Positions 1-12,181 of a stretch of DNA of 64,000 bases are shown in pieces; the stretch's first letter is position 1; every line of letters starts with the position of its first letter. Origin of the DNA: Rugalucina vietnamica (taxonomy: Eukaryota; Mollusca; Bivalvia; Lucinida; Lucinidae). Position numbers and translations under genes: made by a program. The stretch lies in contig OZ024877.1 of the NCBI GenBank assembly GCA_964017185.1, positions 8,578,701 through 8,642,700 of the forward strand. The letters run 5' to 3'. The notes beneath the pieces are model-generated. The model saw nothing but the letters and a program-made list of their open reading frames with translations, had not been told where the DNA came from and did not search any database.

Positions 1-247
1 GCCCTTGACCTATATTTCACGGTCCACTGACTTTGAAAATTTTTACGTCGAAGTTTGGTTTTCTCGACATCAGAGATAGCTGCAAGTCTGAAACCTTGCA
101 TAGTAATTGTCCTTGACATGCCCTTCATGCCCTTCAAGCACGCACCTTGACCCGGTGCCCTTGAACTATATTTCACGGTCTATTGACTTTGCCCGATGCA
201 GGTGCCATATCGACCTCCGCGGAGTTCTTGTCTCATGAGGCGGCTCA
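1..247. repeat. Repeat fragment with MITE-like right tip
   Basis: The phrase 'cccttgacctatatttcacgg' recurs in altered form near 158-180. The segment ends at 236-246 with a tip (GAGGCGGCTC followed by AAAT) like that of the palindromic MITE family described at 5906-6140. The interior does not match that MITE. It is probably a chimera or a degenerate relative, cut by the window start. Confidence 0.4.
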
Positions 248-434
248 AATCATTACAATGTTGACCAGAATCATGAATGAAACTAAAATTTTTGGAAGAA
301 ATTTTATATTTTTTTAAAATATTGAAATTCTAGTGGTGGTTAATTTTCATTGACGCTGAGTATATTTGAAAAAATTCTCTCTGTTTTCCAGATTCAACTT
401 TGTCAGAGTTTTAGGATTTCATAAGTTAACTATA

Positions 435-679
435 GGCTGCGACACGAGAAAACCGGTCTTCGGGGTTTCCGACCAGGTCTGACACAAACTGGTCTGTGCA
501 GCCACAGAGGATGGCGAGAAGCTTGAAATTTTAGATTTTAGAAGAAAATGAATTGTACTATCCGTGTAGCAAAAACAAAGGCACTGATCAGCTTCGCAGT
601 TAGCTTCGCAGTAACTGCGAAGCTGATCTGCGCCTTTATTTTCGTATAGGCAAAGATCCAGTTTTTCATGGCGCGGCTC
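435..679 (+). mobile_element. Palindromic-core MITE (family P), copy 1
   Basis: Same family as 5906-6140. The left tip is degenerate (GGCTGCGACACGAG), the right tip reads GCGCGGCTC, and the core palindrome lies near 580-645. One arm of the core is partly duplicated ('cttcgcagttagcttcgcag'). Confidence 0.8.
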
Positions 680-742
680 ATATATGCCATAAATTGACAT
701 CTGACACCTTAAAACCTAAAGGCGTTTCTCTGTATATTTCAG

Positions 743-873
743 ATTCCTTTGGTCTCCCACGCCAGACTCCTCTAGAACTGACCATAGCCCAAACCTCTGA
801 GTGTATGAAGCTCATGTCCAAGGCGGGGATCGGGTCCTGTGCCTTTGCCAGTGTCACAGATTACCTCCATTGA
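743..873 (+). CDS. Terminal coding exon of an ankyrin-repeat-like protein (partial gene)
   Basis: A good 3' splice site (pyrimidine-rich tract ending tgtatatttcAG at 741-742) opens a 131-bp exon. It reads two bases of a split codon, then 42 codons, then TGA at 871-873. The peptide begins SFGLPRQTPLELTIAQTSEC, continues MKLMSKAG, and ends SVTDYLH. The TPLELxIAQxxxxxKLxxKAG pattern resembles the second half of an ankyrin repeat. The other two frames are closed or have no such pattern. Upstream exons lie before the window, or between 247 and 740 where I found none. The protein family cannot be named from this tail, and no function is assigned. The gene runs towards NEK11, which is on the other strand. 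Confidence 0.55.
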
Positions 874-1111
874 CAGAGGCTGACGGGACCAGCTACAATG
901 TTGGTCTATACCTAGATACATGTCCATTTAAATCCAGGGTTCTGACAGAAAACAAAAAGAATTGACTTTTTTAGCTCAATTGGAAATGAAGCTCAATTGT
1001 AACTAACTGAAATTAAGGCCAAGTTTCCACGGACAATTTTACTTTGACAAAGATTATTTGTCACAGATGTTTGGCAATGAGTTTGCGCTCTCACACAGCA
1101 AAGATTACTTA

Positions 1112-4100
1112 TTAGCTCACCTGAGCCGAAGGCTCACAAGGTTAGCTAATAGGATGGCCATGATCCGGCGTCCGTCCGTCGTCGTCCGTCCGTCCGTCGT
1201 CGTCGTCCACAATTTCAAAGATCTTCTTCTCTGAAACCGCTTGGCCGATCTAGTTGAAATTTTATGTGGAGCCTCCTTGGGTAGTGGCATTTCAAGTTTG
1301 ATCGCGAAATCCAGGTCACATGACCAAGATGGCCGCCACGCCCATATATGGTAAAAACCCTTCAAAAATCTTCTTCTCCAGAACCGGTGGGCCGATTTCC
1401 ACGAAACTTGGTATGTAGCATTGGGGACTTCAGCCCATCATAGTTTGATAAAATGATGACCCTTGGATGACCTTGACCTATTTTACGGCAAGGTCAAATT
1501 TGGAAACATAGGCTTTAACATGGGAAAAAGTGAAAACTATGGATTTTTTGAAAACTATTGCAGCCTGAGGCCTGAAAAGTGGTAGATGCAAACAACTAAT
1601 GGAGTAGATGAAGGTATGTGATTAATTTAGGTCAAGGTCATCTCTTGACCTTGGCCAGTATGTCATCCATACACACTTTTCAAAGATCTTCTTCTCTGAA
1701 ACTGCTTGGCCAATCAAAGTGAAATTTTATGTGGAGCATCCATGGGTAGGGAAGACGAAAGTTTGATCGCAAAATCCAGGTCACATGACCAAGATGGCCG
1801 CCACGCCCATATATGGTAAAAACCACTAAAAAATCTTCTTCTCCAGAACCCGCCGGCCGATTTTCACGAAACTTGGTATGTAGCATTTGGGGCTCCAGCC
1901 CATCATAGTTTGATCAAATGATGACCATAGGATGACCTGGACCTATTTTACGGCAAGGTCAATTTTGGAAACATAGGCTTTTACATGGGAAAAAGTGAAA
2001 ACTATGGATTTTTTGAAAACTATTGCAGCCTGAGGCCTGAAAAGTGGTAGATGCAAACAACCAATGGAGGAGATGAAGGTATGTGATTAATTTAGGTCAA
2101 GGTCATCTCTTGACCTTGGCCAGTCTGTCGTCCATACACACTTTTCAAAGATCTTCTTCTCTGAAACTGCTTGGCCAATCAAAGTGAAATTTTATGTGGA
2201 GCATCCATGACTAGGGGAGACAAAAGTTTGACCGCGAAATCCAGGTCACATGACCAAGATGGCCGCCACGCCCATATATGGTAAAAACCACTCAAAAATC
2301 TTCTCCAGAACCGGTGGGCTAATTTCCGCGAAACTTGGTATGTAGCATCGGGGACTTCAGCCCATCATAGTTTGATAAAATGATGACCCTTGGATGACCT
2401 TGACCTATTTTACGGCAAGGTCAAATTTGGAAACATATGCTTTTACATGGGAAAAAGTTTTTGAAAACTATTGCAGCCTGAGGCCCGAAAAGTGGTAGAT
2501 GCAAACAACTAATGGAGTAGATGAAGGTATGTGATTAATTTAGGTCAAGGTCATTTCTTGACCTTGGCCAGTCTGTCGTCCATACACACTTTTCAAAGAT
2601 CTTCTTCTCTGAAACTGCTTAGTCAATCAAAGTGAAATTTTATGTGGAGCATCCATTTAATAGGGGAGATGAAAGTTTGATTGCGAAATCCAGGTCACAT
2701 GAGCAAGATGGCCGCCACGCCCATATATGGTAAAAACCACTCAAAAATCTTCTTCTCCAGAACCGGCAGGCCGATTTTCACGAAACTTGGTATGTAGCAT
2801 TTGGGACTCTAGCCCATCATAGTTTGATCAAATGATGACCATAGGATGACCTTGACCTATTTTACGGCAAGGTCAAATTTGGAAACATATGCTCTTAAAT
2901 TGGAAAAGTGAAACTATTGATTTTTTGAAAACTGTTGCAGCCTGAGACCTGAAAAGTGGTAGATGCAAACAACTAATGGAGTAGATGAAGGTATGTGATT
3001 AATTTAGGTCAAGGTCATCTCTTGACCTTGGCCAGTCTGTTGTCCATACACACTTTTCAAAGATCTTCTCTGAAACTGCTCGGCCAATCAAAGTGAAATT
3101 TTATGTGGAGCGTCTATGGATAGGGGGAACGAAAGTTTGATCGTGAAATTCGGGTCACATGACCAAGATGGCTGCCATGCCCAACTATGGTAAAAACCAC
3201 TCAAATATCTCCTTCTCCAGAACCGGCTGGCCGATTTTCGCGAAACTTGTCCAGCCCATCATAGTTTGTTGAAATAATGACCCTAGGATGACCTTGACCT
3301 ATTTTACGGCAATGTCAATTTTGGAAACATAGGCTTTTACATGGGAAAAGGTGAAAACAGTGGATATTTTGGAAACTGGTGCAGCCTGAGGCCCGAAAAG
3401 TAGTAGATGCAAACAACTAATGGAGTAGATGAAGGTATGTGATTAATTTAGGTCAAGGTCATTTCTTGACCTTGGCCAGTCTGTCGTCCATACACACTTT
3501 TCAAAGATCTTCTTCTCTGAAACAGCTTGGTCAATCAAAGTGAAATTTTATGTGGAGCATCCATTTAATAGGGGAGATGAAAGTTTGATTGCGAAATCCA
3601 GGTCACATGAGCAAGATGGCCGCCACGCCCATATATGGTAAAAACCACTCAAAAATCTTCTTCTCCAGAACCGGCAGGCCGATTTTCACGAAACTTGGTA
3701 TGTAGCATTTGGGACTCCAGCCCATCATAGTTTGATCAAATGATGACCATAGGATGACCTTGACTTATTTTACGGCAAGGTCAAATTTGGAAACATATGC
3801 TCTTACATTGGAAAAGTGAAACTATTGATTTTTTGAAAACTGTTGCAGCCTGAGACCTGAAAAGTGGTAGATGCAAACAACTAATGGAGTAGATGAAGGT
3901 ATGTGATTAATTTAGGTCAAGGTCATCTCTTGACCTTGGCCAGTCTGTTGTCCATACACACTTTTCAAAGATCTTCTCTGAAACTGCTCGGCCAATTAAA
4001 GTGAAATTTTATGTGGAGCGTCTATGGATAGGGGGAACCAAAGTTTGATCGTGAAATTCGGGTCACATGACCAAGATGGCTGCCATGCCCAACTATGGTA

Positions 4101-4602
4101 AAAACCACTCAAATATCTTCTTCTCCAGAACCGGCTGGCCGATTTTCGCGAAACTTGTACAGCCCATCATAGTTTGTTGAAATAATGACCCTAGGATGAC
4201 CTTGACCTATTTTACAGCAATGTCAATTTTGGAAACATAGGCTTTTACATGGGAAAAGGTGAAAACAGTGGATATTTTGGAAACTGGTGCAGCCTGAGAC
4301 CTGAAAGTTGCTAGATGCAGACAACTAATGGAGTCAATGAAGGTAAGTAATTAATGAAGGCCAAGGTCATTTCTTGACCTTGACCCCAGGTCATTTAAAT
4401 ATCAAAATTAAAATTATGGTTTTCTCAGAAATCACTGGGTTTGGAAACTATTGCAGCCTGAGACCTGAAACTTTGCAGATGCAGACAACTTATGAAGTCA
4501 ATAAAGGTGTGTGAGTATTCAAGGTCAAGGTCATTTCATGATGACTTAATACTCCAAGATCAGGCTTCAGGTGAGCGTTCTCAGGACCAATGGTCCTCTG
4601 GT
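1112..4602 (+). mobile_element. Tandem-repeat transposable element, Helentron-like (element A)
   Basis: The left tip reads TTAGCTCACCTGAGCC followed by a short hairpin (GAGCCgaaGGCTC). The right tip reads CAGGTGAGCGTTC followed by the palindrome AGGACCAATGGTCCT and CTCTGGT. The inside is about seven units of 445-464 bp, each made of about three ~155-bp sub-repeats; 'cacacttttcaaagatctt' recurs near 1672, 2136, 2581, 3045, 3491 and 3954. Both tips recur at 14569-16072, so they mark real borders. ATTACTTA flanks both ends (1104-1111, 4603-4610); this could be a target duplication, although Helitron-type elements do not normally make one. No coding capacity. It resembles the non-autonomous bivalve elements that carry ~160-bp satellites. 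Confidence 0.8.
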
Positions 4603-4906
4603 ATTACTTAGCTTGCTCACCTTTGTCACAGATATTTGACGATGAAACTTCGCCACAGAATTGAATTTACGCGAGCATATTTTTTCTGCGAAGGTCCTAC
4701 TTTGTCAAAGAAAAATTGTCCGTGGAAATGAGGCCTATGGGAGTACCAGGGTTTTAAGTTAAAGAAAAAGGTCTGGAACAAATTTGAAAAGAAACAGATG
4801 TTTTGACAGATTTTTGGTGTGATAAAAACAAGGTGTTTATGGGTCATTTGGAAAAGGCCTTTTGTAGTAATGGACTCTGGATATTAAAACACATTCCCTC
4901 TCGTAT

Positions 4907-5141
4907 GAGCCGCGACACGAGAAAACCGGTCTTTGGGAGTCCTGATCCGGTCTGACACAAACAAGGCTGTACAGTTACAGAATACGGCTAGAATCTTGAA
5001 ATTTTGTGTATGAGTAGAGTAGGAATTGTACTATCCGTGTAGCGAAAACAAAGGCGCTGATCAGCTTGGCAGTTACTGCGAAGCTGAGCTCCGCCTTTGT
5101 TTTCGCACAGGCAAAAATCCCGTTTTCTCATGATGCAGCTC
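4907..5141 (+). mobile_element. Family P MITE, copy 2
   Basis: Tips are GAGCCGCGACACG and GATGCAGCTC. The core palindrome is around 5052-5100. The flanks GTAT and ATAT differ by one base, so the target duplication is imperfect. Confidence 0.85.
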
Positions 5142-5323
5142 ATATTATAGTCAACAATCATCATTGCGTGAATGGTATTTATTTATTATGAAAGTCTGTA
5201 TATACACAGCCAAGCAATTTTGTATGCCTGATGTACATTGGAAATTAATAGTTGGGTGAAGTCTATGAGTTTTGGAATAATGAACACCGGGATCTTGTTT
5301 TGATGGAAGATATTATAGCATTT

Positions 5324-5558
5324 GAGCCGCCGCATGGGAAAACAAACAATCTGCATAGGCGAAAACAAAGGCACAGATCAGCTTCGCAGTAACTGCGAAG
5401 CTGATCAGCGCCTTTGTTTTCGCTACACGGATAGTACAATTCCTTTACTATCTAAATCCAAAATTTCCAGCCTCTTACTATCTTCTGTGACTGTACAGCA
5501 TGGTTTGTGTCAGACCTGGTTGGAAACCCAGATTGTTGGTTTTCTCACACACAGGCTC
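5324..5558 (-). mobile_element. Family P MITE, copy 3
   Basis: Reverse-oriented copy with flanking ATTT on both sides (5320-5323 and 5559-5562). The core palindrome GATCAGCTTCGCAGT/AACTGCGAAGCTGATC is intact. Confidence 0.85.
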
Positions 5559-5905
5559 ATTTTATGTTTTGGCGGCTGGGCATGTTAGACGATTATGATG
5601 TTATGTGCAATTGAATTAACATAAATGTGATGTTGTAAATGACAATTTATGTACAGTTAATGGGCTTGCTGTATTTGTGATGTTTTGTTAGATCTTTCAA
5701 CTTCTATAATTGTACAGGATGTTAAATAGTGGTGAGATTTTGCAACATGTTTCATGCAATTCTATTATAATCTCAACATCTGCAGAAATCTGCTTTGCAC
5801 ACTATATATATGCATTAATTGGTATTTTAAAAACAATTATTACAGTATCATTATCTACGGGGAGTGTTTATGCCTAGTGGTAAAGTAACAGCAACAGTGT
5901 AAATT

Positions 5906-6140
5906 GAGCCGCGACGCGAGAAAACCGGTCTTCGGGATTTCCGACCAGGTCTGACACAAACTGGCCTGTACAGTTTCAGAAGAAGTCTAGAAGATTGAAA
6001 TTTCGGATTTAAGAAGAAAAGAAATGGTACTATCCGTGTAGCGAAAACAAAGGCGCTGATCAGCTTCGCAGTTACTGCGAAGCTGATCTGCGCCTTTGTT
6101 TTCGCATAGGCAACAATCCGCTTTTCTCACGATGCGGCTT
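5906..6140 (+). mobile_element. Family P MITE, copy 4 (reference description)
   Basis: A 235-bp non-coding element. Tips are GAGCCGCGACGCGAG and CACGATGCGGCTT. The left half has GAAAACCGGTCTTCGGG and CTAGAAGATTGAAATTTCGG. The right half holds a long near-perfect palindrome: AAAACAAAGGCGCTGATCAG, then CTTCGCAGTTACTGCGAAG, then the matching arm. Flanks are AATT on both sides (5902-5905, 6141-6144), a 4-bp target duplication. Eight copies in the window have perfect 4-bp A/T duplications (this one plus 5324, 16860, 27710, 28196, 59865, 61134, 61576). There are two tip types: GAGCCGCGACGCGAGAAAAC, and GAGCCGCCTCATGGGAAAAC paired with GTTTTCCCACGAGGCGGCTC. The superfamily is not known to me. Confidence 0.9.
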
Positions 6141-6410
6141 AATTAATGTCTTTGTGCAAAGTACAAGTTCCAAATAGTACTAGTCAAGTACACAGGAATA
6201 GATGACTTTGTCCCAACATAACTGAAAAATTATTGACTGATACATTAATTGCAACACAAATTAACAAGTCATTAGTAAGAAAGGCTACATTACAAATGTT
6301 CCAAGTTTTAAACAAATGCCTAAATCTGTTTGCGTTATTATTTTGGTTTTGCATATTTGAGGATTCTAAAAGTAAACAAAATTGAAAAGAAAAGTTTTGA
6401 TTGCCTCTGA

Positions 6411-6500
6411 AGAGCATAGTGACCAAGTGGTGGAGTACAGGACTGTGGAGCATGAGGTCCTGGGTTTGATACATACCTCTGCTCTAGGGTGTCCAAAAGA
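6411..6500 (+). repeat. Possible tRNA-derived SINE fragment
   Basis: There is a degenerate A box (TGACCAAGTGG) and a B box-like GGGTTTGATAC about 35 bp apart. There is no cloverleaf good enough for a functional tRNA. Confidence 0.3.
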
Positions 6501-6751
6501 AACCAAAAGAAAATAATGATGAATACTTATTTAGCTTACATCGAGTTGTAACTCATTCAGATTGTAAGCACTTGGTTTGGGTTAAGCTAGTATCTCACTG
6601 GCATGCGAATTTCTCGCGACTGTTTTGCGAATTTTGTAGCAGACTTTCGCATGACATTTGTGCGAGTGTCACACGAGTGTCGTGAGAATTTTCATGTGTC
6701 GCAAACTAGTCACGAACTGGTCGTGAAGGTTTTAAAGATGTTTAAAAAAAT

Positions 6752-7150
6752 TTATGGGAATTTTTCGCCAAAATATTTCGCAAGACTGTCGCCTGACTGT
6801 CGTGCGACGGTCGCGAACCTTTCACTGCAAAATTTTGGCGAATTTACAATGCAAAATTTTCGCGACACTCGTACGAATGTTGTGCGAGTGTTGTACGAGT
6901 TGTACAACGGTCGTGCGACAGTCTTGAGAAAACATGCGTACACCTTGCAAAATTTTGGCGAATTTACAATGCAAAATTTTCGTGACACTCGTACGAATGT
7001 TGTGCGAGTGTTGTACGACGGTCGCACGACAGTCTTGAGAAAACATGCGAACACCTCGCGACTATCTGGCGAGAAAATAAAACTAAGCGGCTGTCATACG
7101 AATTAAAATGAGACACTCTCACAAATGTCGTGCGACAGTCGCGAGATATA
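6752..7150. repeat. Tandem and inverted repeats in the left arm of element F
   Basis: 'gcaaaattttggcgaatttacaatgcaaaattttcg.gacactcgtacgaatgttgtgcgagtgttgtacga' occurs twice (about 6826-6930 and 6947-7040), with related shorter copies on either side. Reading frames on both strands here (up to 167 codons) come from this repetition and show no domain. Confidence 0.7.
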
Positions 7151-8926
7151 TTTTCAAAATTTGCAAAGGGGGTGTTACAAATGTGCCCACGCATGGATTT
7201 TCTTTAAATTTTACAAATACGTAGGTCATCATATATGAGCTATGGAAATGTATATATTGAATTAAATAATTAATTATAGGACTCAGGAGGCAACCTTGGC
7301 TCACTCCCACAATGACATGATACCCGCCCTCATCTTTGTGTGTCCTAAAATTTAAGTTTTATAATTTTCTAAGATTTGTCAAGTGGATTGGCTCGAGAAC
7401 ATCCCAGGCATTATACTTATACCGTAAAATCATTTTACAGAAGTATTATATTGATTTCCTGATTAAATAATTATGAAATTTCTCAATTTTTTCTCGAAAA
7501 TTTACAAAAAATACCAAATTCAACTTAAAAGATAAATATGTTCCAGTCTTTGTCAAGATACCATATTTGCATAAAAACATGCCATATATATCCTCTTGAT
7601 ATGAGAAAAATTTCATGATAATTCAAAGCCGGTAACATTGTCATTTTTTACGTTGTATACATGTAGGTCACTTTTCATAATTTTAACAAAATGTTGAAAT
7701 TGCTCCAAATCATCGCAAAAAGGTTTTGGATTTTGACCATAATGCATATTTCTGACGCACATTGTGATAAGACAATCCTGAATGGCATACATGTAGTTAC
7801 ATTTATGTAACTGAGTGGCCACCTGTTGGGAAATAGCCATTCTCTTGGCAAACTGTACATTCTCTTTGTACAAGTAACTATTTGTTATTTCGCTTGTTTT
7901 CCACGTGGGATTTTACGTTGAACTTTGGTTCTAATTGCAGCAGCTTCTGGTCATTGCTTACGTTTGCCAAAAAGATGTTATTCATGATGGTTTTCTACCA
8001 TCTGTTTTTCACAATTGACTGTTTTCCTTAGGTTTAGAACGATATCAAGTAATTCTAAAAAAGCAGTGAGACCAAATGGCTTACAGGTTGCCTTCAGTTG
8101 AATCAATGCTGAAAGCTCTGGACTCCGAATTATTCTATTGAGGAAATAATAGAGGATGTTTAACTTTGTTTAACTGATAATCATATGTTATGCTTCTCGT
8201 ATAGGAGTGAGACAGGGAGGTCCATGTGAAATTGTCTCGTAGTGATAAACTGAATCTGATATTATTATTTCTCACTCTTGGACCAAATGTATTTTCTTGT
8301 AAAAGACACAAGTGGAAATATAGACAAATGTTCACTGTATATTACTTTATCATACTGTACCAATTCCATGTTTTAATTCTTTAGAGGGAAAGCTAGAGTA
8401 CCTGACCTCCTATATCTCTTACTGTACCCAAATTTTATAACTTTGATTTTCAACAAACGATCTGATTTTGATCTTTACATGAGATTAAAACAGACATAAA
8501 TTCTGTAAAGTCATATGCCATAAGTATTTTAAGCATTTAGCCTTCAGTCAAATGAAACACCCGGGATGCAACATCTCTGCATTACATATGTTACCCACAT
8601 AAATGCTTGCAAAATAAACATCAAACCAAAATCTCCTATAAAATGTATGCATTTAGGCTGATTATGAAGTATGTTTCATCGTTAAAGCAAGTCCACTTCC
8701 TATATTCACATTCCTATGGATCTTATTCAGCATATTAAATGTATATTGTACGTTACATACATTACATCATTCAAAACTGAATATTAAAGTTTATATTTTC
8801 TTGGTAAAAATAGGTTTAATAAAGTACGTTCTGTCATATCATGACAAACGTCTTGTAGACAAATTAGTTTCCTTTCATACAAATACAAACATTAATCTGC
8901 ATGTAACAGGCGAAGAAAAATTCTTT

Positions 8927-9012
8927 CTTCCCTGACGGGGATCGAACCAGGTTCTCCCGCGTGCTAAGTGAACACTCTACCACGTCGCTGTAAAAGCCGG
9001 CTTGTACCGCAA
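8927..9012 (-). repeat. tRNA(Ala)-like sequence (SINE head or pseudo-tRNA)
   Basis: On the minus strand there is an A box (TGGTAGAGTG), an anticodon-like loop TTAGCAC flanked by stem-like bases, and a good B box (GGTTCGATCC). The acceptor stem does not pair convincingly. It sits inside element F, so a SINE remnant is more likely than a working tRNA-Ala gene. Confidence 0.45.
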
Positions 9013-9239
9013 GGCAGTACAAGTGTGTTATATACCTATACCCTGTGACATGCATATTATGTGTTCTTATCGGTTGCACAAGCCTGCAAAAGTACTAAGA
9101 TAGGGTTTGCATCAAAATAAAACATTGAATGATGAATAAATGTCAGAAAAACAGATTGGGTTATGAGCTTATAATCTTTCTTGAGATTAATATCGCGGTA
9201 CATGTATTGTGATGTTCAATGAAATGTAATTTCTTAATT

Positions 9240-9264
9240 TATAAGTAAGTAAGTAAGTAAGTAT
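9240..9264 (+). repeat. (AAGT)n microsatellite
   Basis: Five to six uninterrupted AAGT units. Confidence 0.9.
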
Positions 9265-10463
9265 GCTAATTAAATAAGGATAACATGAATGCAATTGAAC
9301 AGCCCCATGATTTAGCATGTGTATTAACTAGTTACATATAACATCCTTTTAAAATAAGAAGAAAAAGTTCAGCATTTAAAGATCGTATCATATGAAAATT
9401 GTTCACAGTACATGTTTGCGCTAAATGTAACATATGTAACAAATTGAAAGGGTTCTGAGAGACAACTTCTGAATTCAGGAAGATCAATAATATTGCATTT
9501 TAAACCCTGCAGTTATACTAATGTGATGTTTAAACACAAAACTTTATTGAAATCTTTAAATTATTTTAAGTCTGTCCAAATGGTAACTTATGTAACAGGG
9601 TATAAGGTCTGTGTGTTGGGTTTCATTAAAAGCATGCTATAATAATATAAATGACTTATAATAAGCCTACAGTAAAACTCCTACAGTCATGAATCATTTA
9701 TTAAAGTACTTTGTAATAATTAGTGAACAAGTTAACATTTTGATGAATAAGGGTCATGTGTAATGAATGTAACAAAACACCATGTTACCGGTCCACGATT
9801 TTCGTGAAATTTCACGAATATATTTCTAACATATGTGGGCAATTTTCATATTAAAATGGTGTCTTGACAAAGACTGGAACACAGAAAAATTTTAATTCAA
9901 ATTCTACCTCTTTTAAAATAAGCAGGTGAAAGTTGGGGTTACATGTACATGAAAATGATAGCTCCGCCACTATCTTGATACCAACAAAGTCATTAATAGT
10001 ATCAGCAAACTTACCAATGACTACTTTATTTCTGGAAAGCTTCCAACATTTGCTTCATGAATTGTTGGTCACTATAGAAACGTTTAAAGTGGGGTGCCCT
10101 TAGCTATCGTAGTGACGTCATATATTACGTCATAATTTGCCAGTGGAATTGAATTTATAAGGGAATACACCATTATTATAGCAGTCATAACCAAGACAAT
10201 TAATGCACATAATTTCATAAAATTCCATGCGTGGGCAAACTCCCATGTTAATTTCCCATACCCTGTAACAGGCCCTTTGTCTCATAAATGTCATTTCAAT
10301 GAAACTGCAACGTGAAAATTGTGTTTATATCATTAATCTTTGTCGCGAAATAGTTGCGAACTATTCGCAAACTAGACTCCAGTTGTAGTATTCCAGTGAG
10401 ATAGGGGCTTTAAGTTACTGATTCTTATGTCTGTTTCTTTTTTCAGTTTTGTTTCATCTTTTT

Positions 10464-10526
10464 ATGTCTCCCCCCGACAGGGTCGGGAGACATATTGTTT
10501 TTCCCCGTGCGTCTGTCCGTCCGTCC

Positions 10527-10581
<55 letters not shown>

Positions 10582-12126
10582 CATCACAAATCGTGTCCGC
10601 TCTGTAACTTAAAAACCGTTAAAGATTTTTCAATGAAACTTGGTACACTTGTAAACCACGACGAGACGATGTGTCATGCACAAGAACCATAACTCTAGCT
10701 TGAGTATTTTTGGAGTTATTTCCCTTTGATTATTTTCGATACAATTTCGTGTCCGCTTTGTATAACTTGAAAACCGTTAAAGATTTTTCAATGAAACTTA
10801 GTACACTTGTAGACCACGAGGAGACGATGTGTCATGCACAAGAACCATAACTCTAGCTTGAGTATTTTTGGAGTTATTTCCCTTTGATTATTTTCGACAT
10901 AATTTCATGTCCACTGTATAACTTGAAAACCGTTTCAGATTTTTCAATGAAACTTGGTACACTTGTAGACCATGACGAGACGATGTGTCATGCACAAGAA
11001 CCATAACTCTGGCTTGAGTATTTTTGGAGTTATTTCCCTTTGATTATTTTCGACATAATTTCATGTCCACTGTATAACTTGAAAACCGTTTAAGATTTTT
11101 CAATGAAACTTGGTACACTTGTAGACCATGACGAGACGATGTGTCATGCACAAGAACCATAACTCTGGCTTGAGTATTTTTGTAGTTATTTCCCTTTGAT
11201 TATTTTCGACATAATTTCATGTCCACTGTATAACTTGAAAACCGTTTAAGATTTTTCAATAAAACTTGATACACTTATTGAGCATGATCAGACGATGTGT
11301 CATGCACAAGAACCATAACTCTGGCTTGAGTATTTTATGAGTTATTTCCCTTTGATTATTTTCCATACAATTTCGTGTCTGCTTTATAACTCGAAAATCA
11401 TAAGAGTTATTTCAATGAACTTGGTACACTTATAAAGCACGCTGAGATTACGTATCGTGCTAAAGAACCATAACTCTTGCTTGCATATCTTTGGAGTAAT
11501 TTCCCTTTATTTTCCATACAATTTCATGTCCACCCTATAACTTGAAAACCGTAAGAGAAATTTCAGTGAAACTTGGTACACATATAAAGCATGATGAGAC
11601 GATGTGTCATGCACAAGAATTATAACTCATGCTTTCATATCTTTGGAGTTATTTCCCTTTGATTATTTGTCCATACAATTTCATGTCCACTCTATAACTT
11701 GAAAACCATCAGAAATATTTCAATGAAACTTGGTACACTTATAAAGCACGATGAGATGATGTGTCATGCTAAAGAACCATAACTCTTGCTTGCATATCTT
11801 TGGAGTTATTTCCCTTTGATTATTTTTCATTCAATTTCGTGTCTGCTCTATAACTCAAAAACCATTAGAGATTTTTCAATGAAACATGGTACACTTATAA
11901 AGCATGATGCACAAGAATCATTACTCTTGCTTTCATATCTTTGGAGTTATTTCCCTTTGATTATTTTCCAAACACTTTCGTGCCCCCTCTATAACTTGAA
12001 AACCGTAAGAGATATTTCAATGAAACTTGGTACACTTATAAAACAGAATGACAGGATATGTGATGCACAAGAACTATAACTCTTGCTTGCATATTTTGGA
12101 CATGCACGTAGAAAGGGGGGAGACAT
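10464..12126 (+). mobile_element. Tandem-repeat element with ATGTCTCCCCCC inverted tips (element C)
   Basis: ATGTCTCCCCCC at 10464-10475 is inverted as GGGGGGAGACAT at 12115-12126. Just inside the left tip is a hairpin (CCGACAGGGTCGG), then a (CTGT)n microsatellite. About nine tandem units of ~155-160 bp follow. Each carries 'taacttgaaaaccgt', 'caatgaaacttggtacactt', 'gacgatgtgtcatgcacaag' and 'ttggagttatttccctttga'. Divergence rises towards the right end. No coding capacity. Confidence 0.8.
10510..10580 (+). repeat. (CCGT/CTGT)n microsatellite
   Basis: CCGT units, then about 16 CTGT units, directly inside the left tip of element C. Confidence 0.95.
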
Positions 12127-12181
12127 CAGTTTTCACATAGAAAACAAATTCTAGTTAATTTTTGTAAGTGAAAATTAGGTT

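Larger units (their letters stand above)
6591..10403. mobile_element. 3.8-kb terminal-inverted-repeat element (element F)
   Basis: TATCTCACTGG at 6591-6601 is matched by CCAGTGAGATA at 10393-10403. Further inside, GTGCCCACGCATGGA near 7180 is matched in inverse near 10225-10240, so the arms are inverted over a long range. The left arm (6600-7150) holds tandem and inverted copies of 'ttgtgcgagtgttgtacga' and 'cgacagtcttgagaaaacat'. The interior (7200-10220) is AT-rich, with scattered 'taccctgt-aca' motifs, an AAGT microsatellite (9242-9261) and a tRNA-like piece. No transposase reading frame was found, and no target duplication is clear. Confidence 0.65.

Noticed and set aside
1325..4100. YY1-like sites (CCAAGATGGCCGCC) in every unit of elements A and B
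   Set aside because: They differ from the usual AAGATGGCGGC core, and the whole surrounding block is just as conserved between units, so no special constraint is visible.
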